From Cyanophora paradoxa (taxonomy: Eukaryota; Glaucocystophyceae; Cyanophorales; Cyanophoraceae): 64,000 bases of DNA. The DNA is taken from the NCBI GenBank assembly GCA_004431415.1, contig QPMI01000089.1:1-64000 (forward strand), given 5' to 3'. Below, piece by piece: positions 58,364 to 64,000 of this stretch (its first letter is position 1; each line of letters begins with the position of its first letter). Both the position numbers and the translations under genes were made by a program. The notes under the pieces were generated by a model. The model saw only the letters and a list, made by a program, of their open reading frames with translations. It did no database searches and was not told the origin of the DNA.

Positions 58364-59748
58364 ATGCCAGCAACTGGAAGAATAGTTAGGAGAACCACTG
58401 AGCAACTGCAAGGTAACCTATTGCCCATCACAGTTCCAAAGGAGGAAAAGGGAGAATCTCGAATTGTTAAAAAGTCAGAGATGAAAGAGCTTGTCCCAGT
58501 AGAGATTCCAGTTGCTATTGCAGTGAAAGAAACCAGCAAGATTGCCAAGAGATTCTATGATGTGAGAACTGGTTACAAAGGGCTTCAAGCTATGAGGGCT
58601 GAGTTACCTGATGAATCCTATAAGCAGTTGCAAGAGTTCTATAAAAACAGGAAGTTGTTCAGATCAATGCACCTGCTATATCTAGAAAGAGAGATCCCAT
58701 GGTTCCAATAAGGCAACCCCTTGATACCTATGTGATTGATTTGCTCTTTTTCCCAGCTTATAAGAAACAAAACAATGGCTATGATACCTTTATGACTGCA
58801 ATGGAATCCACACTGAGAACTGGGTATATCATACCTATAAGGGATAAATCAGCTCTCACTACATTAGCTGCATTTAAACAGCTTGAGATGAGAGTGGCAA
58901 GACCCATAGTAAAGGTTCAATCAGATGCTGGGAGTGAGTTCCAAAATCGAATATTCCAGGAGTATTTATCTAGTAAATTCATAGAACACCAAGTGAGTGG
59001 AACTGCTGACCACAGGAGCCAAGGTCGAATTGAAGCCTTTAACAAGCAGATTAAGAGACTGATCACAAACTACTGCATAGCCAATAATACAGCTAGATTC
59101 TTTGATGTGTTAGGTGATATTGAGTATAATTACAATAATACAGTCCACTCAGCTACTAAGATGAAGCCAGGCGAAACTACAGAGGAGCATTATAGGTATA
59201 TAGTGGGATTAGAAGATGAGAGATTCAAGAAATCAATAGCTTATCTTGATACCATGCAGCCTGGCATGTTTGTTAGAGTGAAAGTTGAGAAGAACCCCTT
59301 TGCCAAACAGGGTAACAATTGGTCTAGGATGGTTTACACTGTTGATAGTAGGGAAGGCTTTAAGTTTAAGCTAAGGAGTCCCACTGGAGAGATCATAGAT
59401 AACAGATTTGCATTCCATGAGCTGTTGCCTGTGAATGCAGTTGAGTATCTGGAAACACCTACAGTGGATGCCTTGGAGCAAGCTAAAGAGGAAGCTAGGG
59501 TTGATGCTGCTATAAGGAGAGAAGGCATAGAAGCTGCTAATGAAGTCCCAGATAAGCCTTTGATAGAGGCTAGAAAGGAGAAGACTGGCAAAGTTAATAG
59601 GGAACTCAAAAAGCTCACCATAGCAGGGACACAGAAACTTTCAGAAGTGAATAGCCAGAGATGGTATAATGACTTTCAGACTACTAAGGAGTCATATACA
59701 GTCCCTAAACCTCAGAGAACACTACGAGAAAGGACCAAAACTAGCTAG
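58364..59748 (+). pseudogene. rve (DDE) integrase of element 2, frameshifted
   Basis: The first frame (58364-58711, 115 aa) ends EREIPWFQ. The second (58699-59748) begins with VPIRQPLDTYVIDLLFF and overlaps it by 13 bp in another phase. A one-base change near 58700 would explain it. The triad is complete in the second frame: YVIDL, VQSDAGSEF and QGRIEAFNKQIKR, with exactly 35 residues between the last Asp and Glu. An SH3-like tail follows (GMFVRVKVEKNPFAKQG). It is not close to the integrase of element 1. Confidence 0.82.
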
Positions 59749-59764
59749 TTTGCTAGCCGAAAAC

Positions 59765-60970
59765 TCGTTTTTTCCAAATATATGTATGACTGATATACAT
59801 ATATGCATATGATATACACATTGTCTTGTAGATCTTTTCAAGCGCTTCACAGCGATATGCAGAACGTTGCGATTTGATAATCTGGTGATGAGATACAAGC
59901 GTTTGAAGATGCCGATTATCGATTTTTCGAGATTTCGGAATGATGCATCATAATGATGTAATAATGATGTATCATAAACAAATAACATATATATATCGCC
60001 GTGATCGTCATGATCTCCCGAGTTCGATGGTGTGTCATATATATCATATACATATGCATCGTCATTATGACATCATTTCGTAACATAACACGTCCGTCAT
60101 CGTCTTTTTCCGCAGCGAACAGATAAGTGAACAGTTAACGAGACAACTATTGTAATAGTGTACTGCAACAACAATTGAAAACAAGATATGTGGGAAAGCT
60201 ATTGAAAGACAATGAAGCAAATTGCGAACAATTAAGTGAACAGTTAAGTGGACACCTGTTGGGAGTAGGCAGTGTCTACTCGTTTATCGTGAAACGGTGT
60301 CCACTTAACTGTTCATTTAACTGTTGACGAAAACCCATGCATTATGACATCATATCATTAAACCACATACAAAACACTAAACGCATGTATCTCTTCACCA
60401 ACTCATCATCTGACAAAACCAAAAACAGATTCGAAATCCTCTTAACGAGGCCTGCGTGACGATATAAGTATCATAGGTTCAATAATTCATATGTTTATAA
60501 GCATCTCCCCTTGATTCCCCATATTATATTATATTTATATTTAAGTGGACTCAAGGTTGACTCATATTAATCGTAAAAGTAGTAATAGTATATGGATTTT
60601 GTTACGAATTCAATGCAAGGGTTGACTAAGTGGGTTGAGTTGACTCAAATTTCACAGGAAATATTTGGGACCTAAAGTTTTCTAAAAAGGATTTCAAAAA
60701 ATGTGTCAACTCCCCCCACTTAGTCAACCCTGACCATAAACAGTAAGGATTTGAGCTAACATGTATCACAAAGTGAACATTTTGAGTCCACTTAGAAGAT
60801 CCACTTTTGAAATCAAAGTTGATTTTGCTTGAAATTTCAGAGTTGATCTAAAAGTGAGTCCACCCTGATTGATTATGGTAACAAAGTTGACTAAGTTGAC
60901 TAAGTTGAGTCATCTTAAGGAATTCAAGGAGACTAAGAGTTCAAAATGTTTATGAAAAGTGAGTCAACTT
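59765..60970 (-). repeat. Element 2 right terminal inverted repeat, about 1.2 kb
   Basis: The reverse complement of 33801-35007 with the same hairpins. It ends GTGAGTCAACTT at 60970. Confidence 0.9.
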
Positions 60971-61060
60971 CAGGCGAAGCCTCTTTCAGGCGAAGCCTCT
61001 TTCTCATTTCCGTGTCGCACTCCCTCGAGGCAGAATTATTAATTCTGCCTCGACACGGAC
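60971..61060. repeat. Right flank of element 2: short direct repeat and palindrome
   Basis: TTCAGGCGAAGCCTCTT occurs twice in tandem just outside the TIR. At 61025-61053 a perfect palindrome (14-bp arms, TCGAGGCAGAATTA) follows, and a diverged copy lies at about 62645-62673. This is the start of a host tandem repeat. Confidence 0.65.
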
Positions 61061-64000
61061 GCGATTGCCGCTAGTCACACAGCCACCCGAACCCCCACAG
61101 ACCTCTCTAGATCCATTTTTAGCGTCCTGGCTTCCCTAAGACGACCGCTCCCCCGTGGGCGTCCCGCGAATATCGAATTTCCCTCTGGATCAATTCCGGT
61201 ACTTAACCTCCGACAAACGCAGTCCGAGTCAGAAGGTGGGACCCGGTCCCGCCCGGTCCCGCGACGAAATCGCGCCAGGGACGCCCAGAACGATACGGAG
61301 TGACGCGCGAGGGCGAGCGCATCGCCGCAAGCTCGATTTCGGGCGCCGTCGACGCTCCAGTGCGAAGACTTGGCCGAAAATTTGATCCGGCCGGTTCCGC
61401 CCGGTCCCGCGACGCGCGCAATCGATGCGTACTGGCGCGCATAGACATAGCAAGGTCTGCGTACTCCAGAAATCCGCTTTTCGGAGGCCGAACAGTGCAG
61501 GAAGGTACCCGATGGCAAAAATTCGATCCGGATCCTGCACGGGCCCGGACATCTTTCCGCGCGCCCACGCTGCGGCGCATGCGCGGAGCAATAACATAAG
61601 CATTCGAGATGTAGACAAAGCATTCCGCACGCTTTGCGTATGCGCGGGGCCGCGGGGACCCAGCCCACCCCGAAAATTCGATCCTCTACAGACCTGCACA
61701 TCTTTCCGCGCGCCCTCGCATCCTCGCGCATGCGCATCGCTACAATATTCATTTGAGATTTTATCAAAGCCTTCGACAAGCTTCGAACACGCCGAAGACC
61801 ACGAGAACCCAGCCGACGGCAAAAATTCGATCCTGCACGGACCCGGACATCTTTCTGCGCGCCCACGCCGCGGCACATGCGCGGGACAATAGCATATGCA
61901 TGTGAGATGTAGACAAAGCCTTCCGCATGCTTTACAGATGCGCCGGGCCGCGAGAACCCAGCCAACCCGAAAGTTCGATCTTGCACGGACCTGCGCGCAC
62001 AGCTTTCCGCATGCACGCCCTCGCATGCTCACGCATGGGCATTGCTACAGTATTCATTTGAGCTCTTTGTAAAGCTTTGCGCGAGCTCTGCGGACGGCGG
62101 CAATCCAGCCGACGCAAAACTTCGATCCTGGCCACGCCTGCACATCTTTCCGCGCGCCCTCGCCTCCGCAGACCTGCACATCGATGCTATATGCGTTCGA
62201 GATTCTTTTTAAGCGATTCGCAAGCTCTGTGCATGCGCCTGGCCGCGAGAACCTCGCCCCTGCCGGGCCTCCTTCCCAACAATATTATATAATTAATCTC
62301 CTCTCAAACTAGATCGATCTGCTCCACTCTTTAATTATTTCCTCGCTCAGTACATAATGGCATTAATATTACTCTAGCTAGCCGACCAGCGTTAGCTGGA
62401 CTGGCCGTCAGCCAGCCAGCTTCTAGCCAGAAAGCTGTTCGCGATCGGCCAGGCCGCTGGCCAGTGCCCTATATATAGGCCTACTGTGACAGCCGCGAGG
62501 GCGTCCGCGAGGCTTCGCCGTACTTAGTGCTCCGCAGGAGCACGGATCTTGTCTCAAACCCAAAAACCGCCGATATAAATTCCTTTTTTAACCTTTTTTT
62601 CCACTCGAGATCCCCCCTGCTAAATAATTTCCGCGTCGCACTCCCTCGAGGACGAATTATTAATTCTGCCTCGACGCGGACGCGATTGCTGCTGGTAACA
62701 CAGCTCCCCGAACCCGCACACAGCCATTTTTAGCGTCCTGGCTCCCCTAAGACGACCGCTCGCCCGTGGGCGTCGCGCGAATTTCGAGTTTCCCTCTGGA
62801 TCAATTCCGGTACTTGACCTCCGACAAACGCAGTCCGCATCAGAAGGTGGGACCCGGTCCCGCCCGGTCCCGCGACGAAATCGCGCCAGGGACGCCCCAG
62901 AGCGATGCAGAAAGAGAGCCGAGGGCGAGCGCATCGCCGCAAGCTCGATTTCGGGCGCCGTCGGCGCTCCACTGCGAAGAGCCGGCCGAAAATTTGATCC
63001 GGCCGGTTCCGGCCGGTCCCGCGACACGCGCAATCGATGCGTACTGGCGCGCATAGACATAGAAGGGCCTGCGCACCCCCGAAATCCGCTTTTCCGAGCC
63101 GGAGCAGCGCAGGAAGGCTCCCGGCGGCAAAAATTCGATCCTGCACGGGCCTGGACATCTTTCCGCGCGCCCGCGCTGCGGCGCATGCGCGGACCAATAG
63201 TATGAGCATTTGAGATGTAGACAAAGCATTCCGCACGGTTTACGGATGTGCCGGGCCGCGAGGACCCAGCCGACCCCGAAAATTCGATCCTTCACGGACC
63301 TGCACGTCTTTCCGCGCGCCCTCGCATCCTCACGCAAGCACATCGCTACTATATTCATTTGGGATTTTATCAAAGCCTTCCACAAGCTTCGAAGACGCGA
63401 AAGAGCACGAGAACCCAGCCGGCGGCAAAAATTCGATCCTGCACGGGCCCGGACATCTTTCCGCGTGCCCACGCCGCGGTGCATGCGCGGAACAATAGCA
63501 TAAGCATTTGAGATGTAGAAGAAGCTTTCCGCACGCTTTACAGATGCGCCGGGCCGCGGGGACCCAGCCGACCCCGAAAATTCGATCCTGGACAGACCTG
63601 CACATCTTTCCGCGCGCCCTCGCATCCTCACCGTGGCACGCACGGGCATCGCTACAATATTCATCAGAGATGTTTTAAAAGCCTTTCGCAAGCTCTGCGG
63701 ACGCAACAGGGCGCGGCAATCCAGCCGACGCAAAAATTCGATCCTGGCCACGCCTGCACATCTTTCCGCGCGCCCTCGCCTCCGCAAGCCTACACATCGA
63801 TGCTATATGCATTCGAGATTCTGTTTAAGCGATTCGCGAGATCTGTGCATGCGCCTGGCCGCAAGAACCTCGCCCCTCCCGGGCCTCCTTCCCAACAATA
63901 TTATATAATTAATCTCCTCTCAATCTGCTCCACCCTTTATTTCCTCAGTACATTAATATTCCTCTAGCCGGCCAGCGCTAGCTGGACTGGCCGTCAGCCA
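61060..64000 (+). repeat. Host tandem repeat of about 1.6 kb, two copies
   Basis: Copy 1 is about 61000-62600 and copy 2 about 62630 to the window end. Each has the GTGGGACCCGGTCCCGCCCG block, ATCGATGCGTACTGGCGCGC, several AAAATTCGATCC modules spaced by about 140-170 bp, GCATGCGCGGA.CAATAG and the CAACAATATTATATAATTAATC end. Long frames on both strands are repeat shadows. No gene is seen. Confidence 0.8.

Larger units (their letters stand above)
33801..60970. mobile_element. Element 2: decaying Polinton-like virus, 27.2 kb
   Basis: It is flanked by inverted repeats of about 1.2 kb. It has the same fibre-patatin-capsid block as element 1, but a different replication block: primase-helicase, adintovirus-type polymerase B and a distinct integrase. 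No matching 6-bp duplication flanks it (TGGTCT on the left, CAGGCG on the right). Major capsid, ATPase, one minor capsid, polymerase and integrase genes are broken. Base composition is AT-rich compared with the host and with element 1. Confidence 0.88.

Noticed and set aside
33795-60976. A 6-bp target duplication for element 2
   Set aside because: The flanks TGGTCT and CAGGCG do not match, and no nearby offset gives a convincing repeat.
61075-63787. Frames up to 315 aa on the minus strand
   Set aside because: They lie in the host tandem repeat, where modules repeat every 140-170 bp; no protein family is recognisable.

Overview
The window is nuclear DNA of a photosynthetic eukaryote, most likely an alga, carrying two integrated Polinton-like viruses (PLV/Maverick class) that are relatives of each other. 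Evidence for the host is an intron-bearing gene ending like the phytyl ester synthase acyltransferases (about 219-1257), an intron-rich GBP-type GTPase gene (30554-33440, minus strand), GC-rich low-complexity DNA, and a dispersed GC-rich repeat family that fills 3.4-6.5 kb, 29.06-29.45 kb and 61.1-64.0 kb. I cannot name the species.

Element 1 (6534-29056, 22.5 kb) is nearly intact. It has 427-bp terminal inverted repeats that look identical, a 6-bp target duplication AACAAT (6528-6533 and 29057-29062), and it splits a copy of the host repeat whose unoccupied form is present elsewhere in the window. From left to right it carries a fibre/spike cluster on the minus strand, a divergent patatin lipase, two minor capsid/penton-type genes, the major capsid protein, the packaging ATPase and a coiled-coil protein. 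Then come an HNH endonuclease, a small ExoX-C-like protein, a basic protein, an rve integrase and a 1108-residue protein-primed-type DNA polymerase B.

Element 2 (33801-60970, 27.2 kb, with about 1.2-kb TIRs) has the same virion block in the same order and orientation, but its replication block is unrelated. It has a primase-superfamily 3 helicase, a RING protein, a polymerase B of the adintovirus/Maverick type, and a different rve integrase. It also carries a SpeD-type S-adenosylmethionine decarboxylase. Element 2 is decaying: one deletion fuses the start of the capsid gene to the end of the ATPase gene, a minor capsid gene has a stop codon, the polymerase has lost motif B, and the integrase is frameshifted. 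Its fibre, patatin, primase-helicase and SpeD frames remain open.

The shared virion block suggests how particles might reach cells. Four spike proteins share one N-terminal anchor and have different C-termini (two of them C1q/TNF-like). A 1060-residue fibre has phage-tail-fibre repeats and an H-type-lectin-like tip. A patatin lipase is fused to a discoidin-like domain. These roles are inferred from motifs; no homology search or structure prediction was run. The left end of element 2 lies against a GBP-type GTPase gene that has lost its P-loop exon, and that missing part does not appear on the other side of the element.
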